From assembly GCF_016908775.1 (NCBI RefSeq), contig NZ_JAFBEP010000004.1, positions 62,001-126,000 on the forward strand: 64,000 bases of DNA. The letters are read 5' to 3'. Below are positions 17,836 through 26,241 of the stretch, piece after piece. The position numbers and the translations under genes are program-made. The notes beneath the pieces were generated by a model that did no database searches, was not told the origin of the DNA, and saw nothing but the letters and a program-made list of their open reading frames with translations. Position 1 is the first letter of the stretch. Each line of letters begins with the position of its first letter. Source of the DNA: Defluviitalea raffinosedens. Its GTDB lineage: Bacteria; Bacillota; Clostridia; Lachnospirales; Defluviitaleaceae.

Positions 17836-19173
17836 TTAACGTTTTAAATTAACTAACTCTTGAAGCATTTCATCTGAAGCAGTAATAATTCTTGAGTTAG
17901 CCTGGAAGCCCCTTTGAGTAGTAATCATTTCTGTAAATTCTTTAGAAAGATCCACATTCGACATCTCAAGTACTCCTCCTAGAAGTACAGGTTCTTCTCC
18001 GATTCCATCAAACTCACCAGAGTTGGCAGTAGCAGCAAAAAGATTATCTCCAACTTTTTCAAGTCCAGCAGGATTTCTAAAGGTTGCAACAACTACCTGT
18101 CCTAATATTTTTTGTTGTCCGTTACTGTATTGCCCTATGATAATTCCATCAGAACCTATACTGTATCCATTAAGTTTGCCCGCTGCACGGCCAGCACCTA
18201 ATCCATTAGAATCTCCCATAAGAGGATCAATATCTGTTTTTTGGTTATATTGTGTTAAACCTGTAACATTTACTGTAAGTGGTCCAATAGTAGATTTTAT
18301 AGGTGTTCCACTTACAAGGTCAGTAGTTGATGATAAATCAAATGCATTGCCACCAGCATTGGCTATTGTAAATATTCCTTGCCCTGTGGAATTTGCCGCA
18401 TCAAAATTCCCTTTGGAATCAAATGCAATTTCTATAGTACTTCCTCCAGTAGGACCTTTTAAAGTATATTTTTGCCCATTAGTATCTACTATTTCTAAAT
18501 CTTCAGGAATCTGCAATTCCCATTTTGCGGAAGTTGAATTATATGCTATTTCAAAATTACCACTATAAAGATTTCCTAAACTATCATAGAATTGAAGTTC
18601 AACAGAAACTGGTTCATTTCTGTTTGCTGTACTAATATTTCCTTCAAGACGAAGATGTGTTGTAGCTTCCGGAGCTGCACTTAGGTTTTCAGGTTTATCT
18701 AATTTTAAATCCACTACATTTCCTCTTTGAATTGCTGTTCCATCACTTGTTGCAGGCCATCCTTTAACTTTCATACCATTAGGAATAACTAAGTTTCCAT
18801 CATCATCCTTACGAAGAGCACCAGCTCTTGTAAAATATGTTCCACTTTCATCGCCAACTACAAAGAATCCGTCGCCATCGATCATTAGATCAAAAGGATT
18901 ATCTGTTCTTTGAGAAGCACCAGTAGTCATAAGTGTATCAACAGAAGCGACATTAACTCCCAATCCAACCTGCATTGGGTTTCTTCCACCTCTTCCCGTC
19001 TGGGCACTTGCTCCACTGGCTCCTTGAAGAGTCTGACTAAAAATCTCATTGAAAGTCACGCGACTGGATTTAAAAGCCGTGGTATTTACATTGGCAATAT
19101 TATTACCGATAACATCCATCTTTGTTTGATGAACTCTTAATCCGGAAACTCCGGAAAACATTGATCTCATCAT
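17836..19173 (-). CDS. flgE: FlgE flagellar hook protein
   Basis: About 445 residues. N-terminal rod/hook motif SGLRVHQTKMDVIGNNIANVNTT and C-terminal region SNVDLSKEFTEMITTQRGFQANSRIITASDEML mark an axial protein; the long middle carries the exposed hook domains, including DPFDL-type FlgE motifs (NPFDLMIDGDGFFVV). It polymerises to the universal joint. TTG at 19179 is in frame, but ATG ten bases after AAGGAGG is preferred and gives the usual MMRSMFSGVSGL start. Confidence 0.95.
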   Translation of the reverse strand: MMRSMFSGVSGLRVHQTKMDVIGNNIANVNTTAFKSSRVTFNEIFSQTLQGASGASAQTGRGGRNPMQVGLGVNVASVDTLMTTGASQRTDNPFDLMIDGDGFFVVGDESGTYFTRAGALRKDDDGNLVIPNGMKVKGWPATSDGTAIQRGNVVDLKLDKPENLSAAPEATTHLRLEGNISTANRNEPVSVELQFYDSLGNLYSGNFEIAYNSTSAKWELQIPEDLEIVDTNGQKYTLKGPTGGSTIEIAFDSKGNFDAANSTGQGIFTIANAGGNAFDLSSTTDLVSGTPIKSTIGPLTVNVTGLTQYNQKTDIDPLMGDSNGLGAGRAAGKLNGYSIGSDGIIIGQYSNGQQKILGQVVVATFRNPAGLEKVGDNLFAATANSGEFDGIGEEPVLLGGVLEMSNVDLSKEFTEMITTQRGFQANSRIITASDEMLQELVNLKR

Positions 19174-19267
19174 GATCAATCGACCTCCTTATGATTAGTT
19201 AAATTGGTGTGCTGTCATCCATCTCTTCAATCAGTCCAAGATGAAAGCCTCCTCTAAAAAGGTCCAG

Positions 19268-19660
19268 CTATACAATAACAGCACCATCGATATTCGTAAA
19301 AATTGCTTCTTTTTCTCCACTTGAATCGAGTGCAGTTACCACAGTACGACTTCTGACATTAACAACTAATGCAACTTTATCAATTAATACAAGGGAATCT
19401 TTTATTCCTTTTTCTTCAGCCTTTTCAATTCCCACTTGCAATTTTTTTATTTGCTCATCACTTAATTTTATCTGTCTGGAATTTAACCTCATAGCAGCAT
19501 GTTTTGAAAATTTCACTTGGTCATTCAACGCTAGTTTATCTTTTAATATTTGATCAAACTGACTCAAAGTTCCATCATAGACAGGATTTAATGGATTGCT
19601 TCGTGTTATTTGATCGTTTTTAGTTATAGGGTGTGTTATGAGGTTCTTGGTAATTTTCAT
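19268..19660 (-). CDS. Flagellar operon protein of the TIGR02530 type
   Basis: About 130 residues. The central SKHAAMRLNSRQIKLSDEQI stretch and the C-terminal SLVLIDKVALVVNVRSRTVVTA are characteristic of the small conserved protein found between flgD and flgE in Firmicute flagellar operons. Function is not well defined; position suggests hook assembly. The strong TTAGGAGGTGA site fixes the start; the longer frame upstream overlaps the flgD end. Confidence 0.88.
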   Translation of the reverse strand: MKITKNLITHPITKNDQITRSNPLNPVYDGTLSQFDQILKDKLALNDQVKFSKHAAMRLNSRQIKLSDEQIKKLQVGIEKAEEKGIKDSLVLIDKVALVVNVRSRTVVTALDSSGEKEAIFTNIDGAVIV

Positions 19661-19676
19661 TAAATCACCTCCTAAG

Positions 19677-20477
19677 CTAATCCCTAAACACTTTATCAAT
19701 ATCTTCAAGAGTCATTGCTTTTCCATTAACAACAGCATAAGTATTTCTTCCTCTTATGAAGATATATTCTACTTCCCCTTCAATCTTTTCATAATCTTGT
19801 GTTTCCGTGTTATAGTAAGAGCCCATTATGCGTTTGCCCACCAGAGAATCTTTTTCTACAACTCCCTCGATACTATCCAGAGCTGTTTCAATCATTCCTT
19901 CATTAGAACCGATCACAACATACGGTTTGCCAGCTTTCATATTAATGTGTTGTACTTTTCCTTCAATATATTCTGTTTCATTAGATTCAGGATTCTTTCT
20001 TGCAAACTGTACAACCTTACCAATGAGTTCAAAAGCATTTGTGATTTGATCATCAGTTCCGATAATTTCAGATTCAGTTACAATTTCCACTTTGGAAGCA
20101 GGAATTTCCTTACCCTCTACAACAAGATATGGCTCACCATTTTTCATTTTAACATACTCTACTTTTCCTTGAACAGTTTCAGTCTGAGATGTCTGTTCAT
20201 TCGTGACAGTTGCCTGTATTTCTTTTCCCAGTAATGCAAATGCCTTAGTAGCTTCAAAACTACGATTCATATTCTGCATTTGCTCTAAGGAAGTAAATTG
20301 TGCCATCTGGGCTAAAAATTCTTTATCATCAGTAGGATTTAAAGGATCTTGATATCTGAGCTGTGTAACCAAAAGCTGCAAAAATGCATCTTTACCTAAT
20401 TCATTTTTAGCTGAGGTACTTGCTTTTTCATACTGGATCTTTGAATCTGTAGCACTAACATAGTTTACATTTGCCAT
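19677..20477 (-). CDS. flgD: FlgD hook-capping scaffold, with triplicated C-terminal module
   Basis: About 266 residues. The N-terminal FlgD core is clear (GKDAFLQLLVTQLRYQDPLNPTDDKEFLAQMAQFTSLEQM, split here by description only). After residue 80 the protein consists of three related modules of about 55 residues (about 80-134, 149-207, 210-264), each beginning with a hydrophobic-x-L-x-GK element and containing G-x-V followed by a PY/TY-x-VV-x-G strand. Firmicute FlgD usually carries one such module. FlgD caps the growing hook. AGGAGG precedes ATG-ATG; the second ATG has the better spacing. Confidence 0.93.
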   Translation of the reverse strand: MANVNYVSATDSKIQYEKASTSAKNELGKDAFLQLLVTQLRYQDPLNPTDDKEFLAQMAQFTSLEQMQNMNRSFEATKAFALLGKEIQATVTNEQTSQTETVQGKVEYVKMKNGEPYLVVEGKEIPASKVEIVTESEIIGTDDQITNAFELIGKVVQFARKNPESNETEYIEGKVQHINMKAGKPYVVIGSNEGMIETALDSIEGVVEKDSLVGKRIMGSYYNTETQDYEKIEGEVEYIFIRGRNTYAVVNGKAMTLEDIDKVFRD

Positions 20478-20509
20478 CATTTCACCTCCTAAATATATGC
20501 AATGAAACT

Positions 20510-21913
20510 TTATGCTGAAAAATCGATCTCGCTGTCAGATCGCCTATAAGGGTTATTGTATTCAGCATTGTAGTTTTCCACCGAATCATCACTCAGATCA
20601 GAAAGGATTTCTCTTATCCTTTTAGCTGACTTAGATGTATTTCTCTCCATGAAATTAGAGCCTTGATCCTGAAATTCTTGTTTTACTGAAACCTCCAAAT
20701 TTTGGATAAGAAAACCTTGTTCTTGAAGTACATCTTTAAGTTGGTTAAAGTTCGCTTCAATAATTTCTTTAACTGTTTGACTTTCAGCAACAAACTGAGC
20801 AGTAATAATACCTCTTTCAGTTATGATTTTCAAAGATAAGTTTCCTAAATGATCTGGTTTGAGCTGAAGATTCATTTCTGTTGTATCTTCTGTGATATTA
20901 ACCTTTATATGCTCTACCATCTGATTAATAAGCTGCTCTGTATTGACTGAATGAGGGTTAATTTGAGCCTGAGTACTCTCAATGATTCGACCATCAGATA
21001 TGATATTCTGCTGAACGATGATATTATTGCCGTTGAGTTCTATGTTTTCAACGAATTCGTTATTTAAGTTAACAGCTCCAATTTCATCGCTTTCTTCTAA
21101 TTCATCATTACTTAAAGTAGATGAACTATTGGTTGAAATAGCCTCATCTTTCTTAATATCAATTACAGTAATTTCATCAGTTACCGTTTGAGACTGAGTA
21201 TCAGAATTGTTCTGTGAAAAATTAGTATCAAATTGAGATTGCTTTTCTAAAAGCACATTATTTGAAGTAGTTGGTATGTTTTGCGCTGATTCTTCTTGAG
21301 TCTGTTTTTCCATAAATAAATCTATCTGCATCATTTCTTCATTATTAATCGTGGTACTTTTTAATATTTCATTACTACCAACTATGTTTTGTAGAATAGG
21401 AAAACTCTCTTTTAGATCTTGGAATAAACTCATAATATCTTTATAAGTCTGATTGATATTTGGAATAGAAAGTAATTCCATAGAATCTTCAACATTATGA
21501 ATATGTTGAAGAAACTGCTGTAAATTTTGAGGCAAAAGTAAATCAAACACAGTAATTCCAAGTTCGTTTAAAACTGATTCTATTTCCTCTTCAGTCATAC
21601 CAGTTTTTTCTGCTAGTGCATCAATTACTTCATCTTCAGTTGGAACTTCTTTGTCTTTATTTGTGTATTGTGCTTGAGAGTTTTCTACCTTATCGTTATG
21701 TTTTTCATGAAGGGAAGTTTTAATATTTTTTTCATTTCGAGAAATTGAAACTTCTGATTGAACAGGATCATGATTTTGCTTACTGTTTTGAGTATTTTTT
21801 AAAACACTTCCAAAGCTCTCCTGATTCTCATTAAAAAGTTCCCTTTTACTAACATTTTGATTGATCTGTGCTCGCCCAATAGAAAACTCCATTGTAGATA
21901 GCTGAATATTCAT
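20510..21913 (-). CDS. fliK: FliK hook-length control protein
   Basis: 467 residues, mostly polar and low-complexity up to about 335, then the globular Flg_hook domain (TEMNLQLKPDHLGNLSLKI..., VKEIIEANFNQLKDVLQEQG). FliK is secreted during hook growth and triggers the FlhB specificity switch. The disordered ruler part is rich in N, S, E and Q as usual. GGAGGG supports the ATG. Genes on either side (motE-like, flgD) fit. Confidence 0.93.
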   Translation of the reverse strand: MNIQLSTMEFSIGRAQINQNVSKRELFNENQESFGSVLKNTQNSKQNHDPVQSEVSISRNEKNIKTSLHEKHNDKVENSQAQYTNKDKEVPTEDEVIDALAEKTGMTEEEIESVLNELGITVFDLLLPQNLQQFLQHIHNVEDSMELLSIPNINQTYKDIMSLFQDLKESFPILQNIVGSNEILKSTTINNEEMMQIDLFMEKQTQEESAQNIPTTSNNVLLEKQSQFDTNFSQNNSDTQSQTVTDEITVIDIKKDEAISTNSSSTLSNDELEESDEIGAVNLNNEFVENIELNGNNIIVQQNIISDGRIIESTQAQINPHSVNTEQLINQMVEHIKVNITEDTTEMNLQLKPDHLGNLSLKIITERGIITAQFVAESQTVKEIIEANFNQLKDVLQEQGFLIQNLEVSVKQEFQDQGSNFMERNTSKSAKRIREILSDLSDDSVENYNAEYNNPYRRSDSEIDFSA

Positions 21914-21932
21914 CTGTCTCCCTCCTTTCTTC

Positions 21933-22673
21933 TTATGGTGCCATCGTTTTAACTATTTTTGCTGCATCTGTGGGATTCATTTCTCCCAGGATAGCAGCTT
22001 GTTGTTCACTATCTATATTTTGAAGAATAAGAACAACCAAATCAATATCTGTGCTGACCATTTCTTCAAAAAGTTTTGCTGCATTTTCAGGGTCCATAGC
22101 TTGAAATGGTTCAGCATATTTTTTTGCATCCTGTATCAGTTTTTCTTCACCAATCAATCTTTCATATATTTCTGCTGCTGTATCAGGATACATTTCCTTA
22201 TAAAACTCTAAAAATTCAGTTGAATTTTGTGTTGCAACCATTTCATCAAACTTTTTCTTATCTTCTCTAAACTGAATTTGTGTGGCTTCAATTTCTTTCA
22301 ATCTAGCAATTTCATTCTCAAGCTTTTCAATTGTATCTTTATCCATATCAAGCAGTTGTTGCTTTTTTTCCAATTCATCTTGAAGTTTTTCTATAGTTTG
22401 AATGAGATCCTCTTTTGAATATTGGGCATATTTATTTTCATTTTCCTTTTTGGGAAGAAGCAAATTATTTACGATTGGTACTTTCTCCAAATGAGTTCTC
22501 AGATATTTCTCTGTTAAATTTCCTATATTAAAGCGAATTACAGTCCCTATCCCTATAATAATTAATAATATAATAGTGGAAGTAATAATTAATGGCTTTT
22601 TACTTTTTTTATACTCTTGAATTTCAATTTCGTCATTTTTACTTTCTTTAGTCTTTGTAGTTAATTTTGCCAT
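21933..22673 (-). CDS. MotE/YlxF-family membrane protein of the flagellar operon
   Basis: About 246 residues: basic cytoplasmic N-terminus, one membrane helix near 30-50 (PLIITSTIILLIIIGIGTVI), a coiled coil about 90-150, and a C-terminal MgtE_N-like helical repeat domain (MYPDTAAEIYERL..., MDPENAAKLFEEM..., MNPTDAAKIVKTM). Proteins of this type next to fliJ/fliK (YlxF, MotE) are thought to chaperone or support the motor. The start is set by GGAGG inside the longer frame whose ATG overlaps the fliJ stop. Confidence 0.85.
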   Translation of the reverse strand: MAKLTTKTKESKNDEIEIQEYKKSKKPLIITSTIILLIIIGIGTVIRFNIGNLTEKYLRTHLEKVPIVNNLLLPKKENENKYAQYSKEDLIQTIEKLQDELEKKQQLLDMDKDTIEKLENEIARLKEIEATQIQFREDKKKFDEMVATQNSTEFLEFYKEMYPDTAAEIYERLIGEEKLIQDAKKYAEPFQAMDPENAAKLFEEMVSTDIDLVVLILQNIDSEQQAAILGEMNPTDAAKIVKTMAP

Positions 22674-22690
22674 TTTTTTGCCTCCATCCA

Positions 22691-23131
22691 TTATCGGCTT
22701 TGAGATTTAAAGCTGACAATTTCATCAATAATCTTTTGCTCTTCTCTATTTGACTCTTCCAAATATTCATTCCATCGCTTTTCCTTTAAAGCTTCCAGCA
22801 TCTTTCTTTGCTTAACTGCTTCTAATAATTCTTCTCGTTTTTTATCAGCATAAAGTGCTGCTTTTTTTACTCTTTTCTCTTGTTCAACAGTTTTTCTTTT
22901 TAATAACTGAAGGTATTGATTATAGGAAATAATTTCTTCAGGAATAATTTGATGTTTTATTCTATTACGTAAGTCCTCAGAACAATAAATTGATTCATTA
23001 ATTAAACTCTGTTTCTTTTCATTTTCAATTTGAAGCTTTCTTGTCGCGGCTCCAAATTCTTGCTTTTTCTTATCCTCTAATTTCTCTCTAAGACTTAAGA
23101 TATTATCCATTCGGAATTGAAATCGGCCCAT
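22691..23131 (-). CDS. fliJ: FliJ export chaperone/ATPase stalk
   Basis: 146 residues predicted to be almost entirely a two-helix coiled coil, starting FQFRMDNILSLREKLEDKKKQE as in FliJ. It fits in the centre of the FliI hexamer like the gamma subunit of F-ATPase and escorts chaperones to FlhA. GAAGGAG lies before ATG. Order fliH-fliI-fliJ is canonical. Sequence divergence in this family is high; context decides the call. Confidence 0.92.
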   Translation of the reverse strand: MGRFQFRMDNILSLREKLEDKKKQEFGAATRKLQIENEKKQSLINESIYCSEDLRNRIKHQIIPEEIISYNQYLQLLKRKTVEQEKRVKKAALYADKKREELLEAVKQRKMLEALKEKRWNEYLEESNREEQKIIDEIVSFKSQSR

Positions 23132-23154
23132 AAACTGCTCCTTCTAATTAATTT

Positions 23155-24492
23155 TTAAGCAGAAACGATTTTATTCATTTCTTCCAGAACTTCGTCAAGT
23201 TCGTATTTTTCATCCACTTTCTGCGTTAAAAATGAAAGAATTGCTTTGTACTTATCTACTGCTTCATCTATTTCTTCATTACTGCCTTTAACATAGGCAC
23301 CAATATTAATTAGATCTTCTGCTTCTCTATAGACAGCTAACAATCTTTTTATATTAAAAGCCAATTCCTTATGTCTGGCACTAGCAATATCACTCATTAC
23401 ACGTGATACACTCTGTAATACATCTATAGCAGGATACTGATTTCTATTAGCAATTTTTCTCGACAATACAATATGTCCATCCAAGATCCCACGAGCTGTA
23501 TCTGTAACAGGCTCAGTCATATCGTCTCCATCAACTAAAACTGTGTATAATCCCGTAATAGATCCTTTATCAGAATTACCTGCTCTTTCTAAGAGTTTTG
23601 GCATTGCAGCAAAAACTGAAGGTGTATATCCTCTTGTAACAGGTGGCTCGCCAATAGCCAGGCCCACTTCTCGTTGAGCCATTGAAAAACGCGTTAATGA
23701 ATCCATAAGAAGCAATACATCTTTTCCTTCATCTCGAAAATACTCAGCAATTGCAGTGGCTGTCTGGGCTGCTTTAAGTCGGACTAAAGCAGGCTGATCT
23801 GACGTGGCAACGACAACAACTGAACGTTTAAGACCATCTTCTTTAAGGTCTTTTTCAATAAATTCTCTTACTTCTCTTCCTCGTTCGCCTATTAAAGCAA
23901 TGACATTGATATCCGCTTTAGCATTTCTGGCAATCATACCTAACAGTGTACTTTTCCCGACACCGCTACCCGCAAAAATACCAACTCTTTGTCCTTTACC
24001 TACAGTTAATAGGCCGTCAATGACTTTAACCCCTAATGGTAATATATCTTTTATACGTTTACGTTTAAGAGGGTCTGGCGGTTGGTTTTGAATCGGATAC
24101 TGCAAATCACAATTGATAGGTTCTTTTTCATCCATTTGATAACCTAATCCATTAAGCACCCTTCCCAACAATTGTGATCCAACAGGAACACTAAGCACAG
24201 TTTTAGAGGCCTCGACAATACTTCCTGGACCAACTCCTGCCATGTCTCCCAATGGCATTAATAATATTCTATTATTTTTAAATCCTACAACCTCTGCCAT
24301 TACAGAATTTTCACCATTTTGTGATTGAATAAAACACATATCACCAACATTTGAAATAGGGCCAATAGATTCAATAGTCAATCCAACAACCTGGGATACC
24401 CTACCTTGATATCGTATATAGTTTTTATCCAATACTCTTTGATATTTTTCAATATTAATTCTGTTCAAACCCTCACCCATTCTATATGTCAT
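23155..24492 (-). CDS. fliI: FliI flagellum-specific export ATPase
   Basis: 445 residues, F1-beta-like. Walker A AGSGVGKST (174-182), a conserved GERGREVREF motif, Walker B with LLLMDSLTRFSMAQREVGLAIGEPP, and the C-terminal helical domain. It releases export substrates from chaperones at the base of the motor. ATG overlaps the fliH stop by ATGA. Standard length. Confidence 0.97.
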   Translation of the reverse strand: MTYRMGEGLNRINIEKYQRVLDKNYIRYQGRVSQVVGLTIESIGPISNVGDMCFIQSQNGENSVMAEVVGFKNNRILLMPLGDMAGVGPGSIVEASKTVLSVPVGSQLLGRVLNGLGYQMDEKEPINCDLQYPIQNQPPDPLKRKRIKDILPLGVKVIDGLLTVGKGQRVGIFAGSGVGKSTLLGMIARNAKADINVIALIGERGREVREFIEKDLKEDGLKRSVVVVATSDQPALVRLKAAQTATAIAEYFRDEGKDVLLLMDSLTRFSMAQREVGLAIGEPPVTRGYTPSVFAAMPKLLERAGNSDKGSITGLYTVLVDGDDMTEPVTDTARGILDGHIVLSRKIANRNQYPAIDVLQSVSRVMSDIASARHKELAFNIKRLLAVYREAEDLINIGAYVKGSNEEIDEAVDKYKAILSFLTQKVDEKYELDEVLEEMNKIVSA

Positions 24493-25229
24493 TTACTGTC
24501 CAAAATTAACAGTAATTCTTGTTTTAAGCCTTCAAACTGAGTACCTAAGCTGCAATCGATATTTCCATATTGAGTTTCTATAATACAATCACCAGTCTTT
24601 AAAGACGAATCTTTGACTACATCAATTTTTCCAGTGACACCGAAACTGCTTAATGGATCCTCATTTGATTCCATTAACGATGCGTAATCTGTTTCTGATA
24701 TTTTAACTACGACATTTTCACTGCGATCTTTGAGTTCTGATAAGCCTTTTCTTATTAAATATACAATAGATTGCTTATTTATACTAACTGCATGATCTAA
24801 AATCTTCTTTGAAATTGAAATAATTATATCTACAACTCGAGGTTCAATTTCACGAATCATTCTCTCTTTTTCTTTAAGTGCATTTTCCAATTCTAGCTTT
24901 GCCTGATGAATTAATTTTTTACTTTCTTCTGTCCCTTGACGAAAGCCTTCTTGATATCCTTGCTGTCGTCCTTCTTCTTCAATCTTCAATTTTGCAAACA
25001 TGGCATCTTTTTTCGCCTGTTCTAAAATTTCTGCAGCTCTTTTCTCGGCTTCATGGATCATTCTTTGAGCATCTTGCTTGGCTTTCAAAACAATATTTTC
25101 CTTAATGATTTCTAAAGAATTATCATCTTCTTCCAATATAATGTCTTCAATTGGTTTGTCACTAATGTCAATGTGAACAATCTGTTCACGATTCAATTTA
25201 ACACTAGATCCTTTGATGATATTAGACAA
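24489..25229 (-). CDS. fliH: FliH, negative regulator/peripheral stalk of FliI
   Basis: About 246 residues: a long alanine/glutamate-rich coiled coil (about 55-125, with GRQQGYQEGFRQGTEE typical of FliH) and a V-ATPase E-like C-terminal domain. It tethers FliI to the C-ring. The start is uncertain: frame extends to GTG at 25268, but TTG at 25229, downstream of GGAGGTGA inside the fliG end, gives MSNIIKGSS, resembling FliH N-termini in Firmicutes; overlap with fliG would then be 8 nt rather than 47. Confidence 0.87.
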   Translation of the reverse strand: MSNIIKGSSVKLNREQIVHIDISDKPIEDIILEEDDNSLEIIKENIVLKAKQDAQRMIHEAEKRAAEILEQAKKDAMFAKLKIEEEGRQQGYQEGFRQGTEESKKLIHQAKLELENALKEKERMIREIEPRVVDIIISISKKILDHAVSINKQSIVYLIRKGLSELKDRSENVVVKISETDYASLMESNEDPLSSFGVTGKIDVVKDSSLKTGDCIIETQYGNIDCSLGTQFEGLKQELLLILDSK

Positions 25230-26235
25230 TGATTTCGTCACCTCCACCTCTGGAAATAACGATTTCACCTACATCTTCTAATTTTCGAATGATATTAACA
25301 ATTTTTTGCTGAGCATCTTCTACGTCTCTTAAACGAACAGGACCCATGTATTCCATATCTTCTTTGATCATTGTAGCAAGACGCTTGGACATATTAGCAA
25401 AAATAACATTTTGAACTTCTTCTCCAGCACCTTTTAATGCTATTGCTAAGTCATTATTATCAACTTCTCTAAGGATTCTTTGAATAGATCTGTTATCCAG
25501 AGTAATAATATCTTCAAATACAAACATTTTCTTCTTAATTTCTTCTGCCAATTCAGTATCTTCAACTTCTAATGTTTCCATGATATGCTTTTCGGTACCT
25601 CTGTCAACAGAATTGATAATCTCAACTATTGCATCTACTCCACCAACTGCAGTATAATCTTCTGTTACTAACGAAGATAGTTTTTTCTCTAATACTCTTT
25701 CAACTTCTTTTATAATATCCGGCGAAGTCCTATCCATCAAAGCAATCCTTCTTGCTACATCAGCTTGCTTCTCTTGAGGAAGAGCTGCAAGAACGGTAGC
25801 CGCCTGACTTGGTTTTAAATAAGCAAGAATTAATGCAATAGCCTGAGGATGTTCATTTTGGATAAAGTTTAATAATTGAGACGCATCTGTCTTTCGAACG
25901 AAGTCAAAAGGTCTAACCTGGAGAGAAACAGTAAGTTTGTTGAGAACCTCCAAAGCCTTTTCGCTTCCCAAAGCTTTTTCCAGAATTTGCTTGGCATAAG
26001 AAATCCCTCCTTCAGCAATATACTGCTGTGCCAAGCAAATTTGATAAAACTCTTCCAGTACTTTCTCTTTCATTTGTGCAGAAACGGTTCGAATATTTGC
26101 AATTTCTAAAGTCAGCTGCTCTATTTCCTCTTCTTTCAGATGCTTAAATATTTTTGCAGATTTTTCAGGTCCTAATGCAATAAGCAGCATGGCGGCTTTT
26201 TCTTTACCTGAATATTCCTCCCTCACAACTGCCAT
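25222..26235 (-). CDS. fliG: FliG rotor/switch protein
   Basis: 337 residues with three armadillo-type domains, including the EHPQAIALILAYL motif (middle) and the C-terminal torque helix region with FVFEDIITLDNRSIQRILREV. FliG couples FliF to FliM and meets MotA. Gap to fliF six bases; GGGAG upstream of ATG. All typical motifs present. Confidence 0.97.
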   Translation of the reverse strand: MAVVREEYSGKEKAAMLLIALGPEKSAKIFKHLKEEEIEQLTLEIANIRTVSAQMKEKVLEEFYQICLAQQYIAEGGISYAKQILEKALGSEKALEVLNKLTVSLQVRPFDFVRKTDASQLLNFIQNEHPQAIALILAYLKPSQAATVLAALPQEKQADVARRIALMDRTSPDIIKEVERVLEKKLSSLVTEDYTAVGGVDAIVEIINSVDRGTEKHIMETLEVEDTELAEEIKKKMFVFEDIITLDNRSIQRILREVDNNDLAIALKGAGEEVQNVIFANMSKRLATMIKEDMEYMGPVRLRDVEDAQQKIVNIIRKLEDVGEIVISRGGGDEIIV

Positions 26236-26241
26236 TTATGT

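Noticed and set aside
18023-18568. 181-residue plus-strand frame opposite flgE
   Set aside because: It runs antisense through the whole coding hook gene, has no ribosome site, and its composition (P/S/L-rich) is what the complement of a Firmicute gene gives.
19638-20234. 198-residue plus-strand frame across the start of flg-TIGR02530 and flgD
   Set aside because: Phe/Ile/Ser-rich antisense shadow of flgD with no ribosome site or family features.
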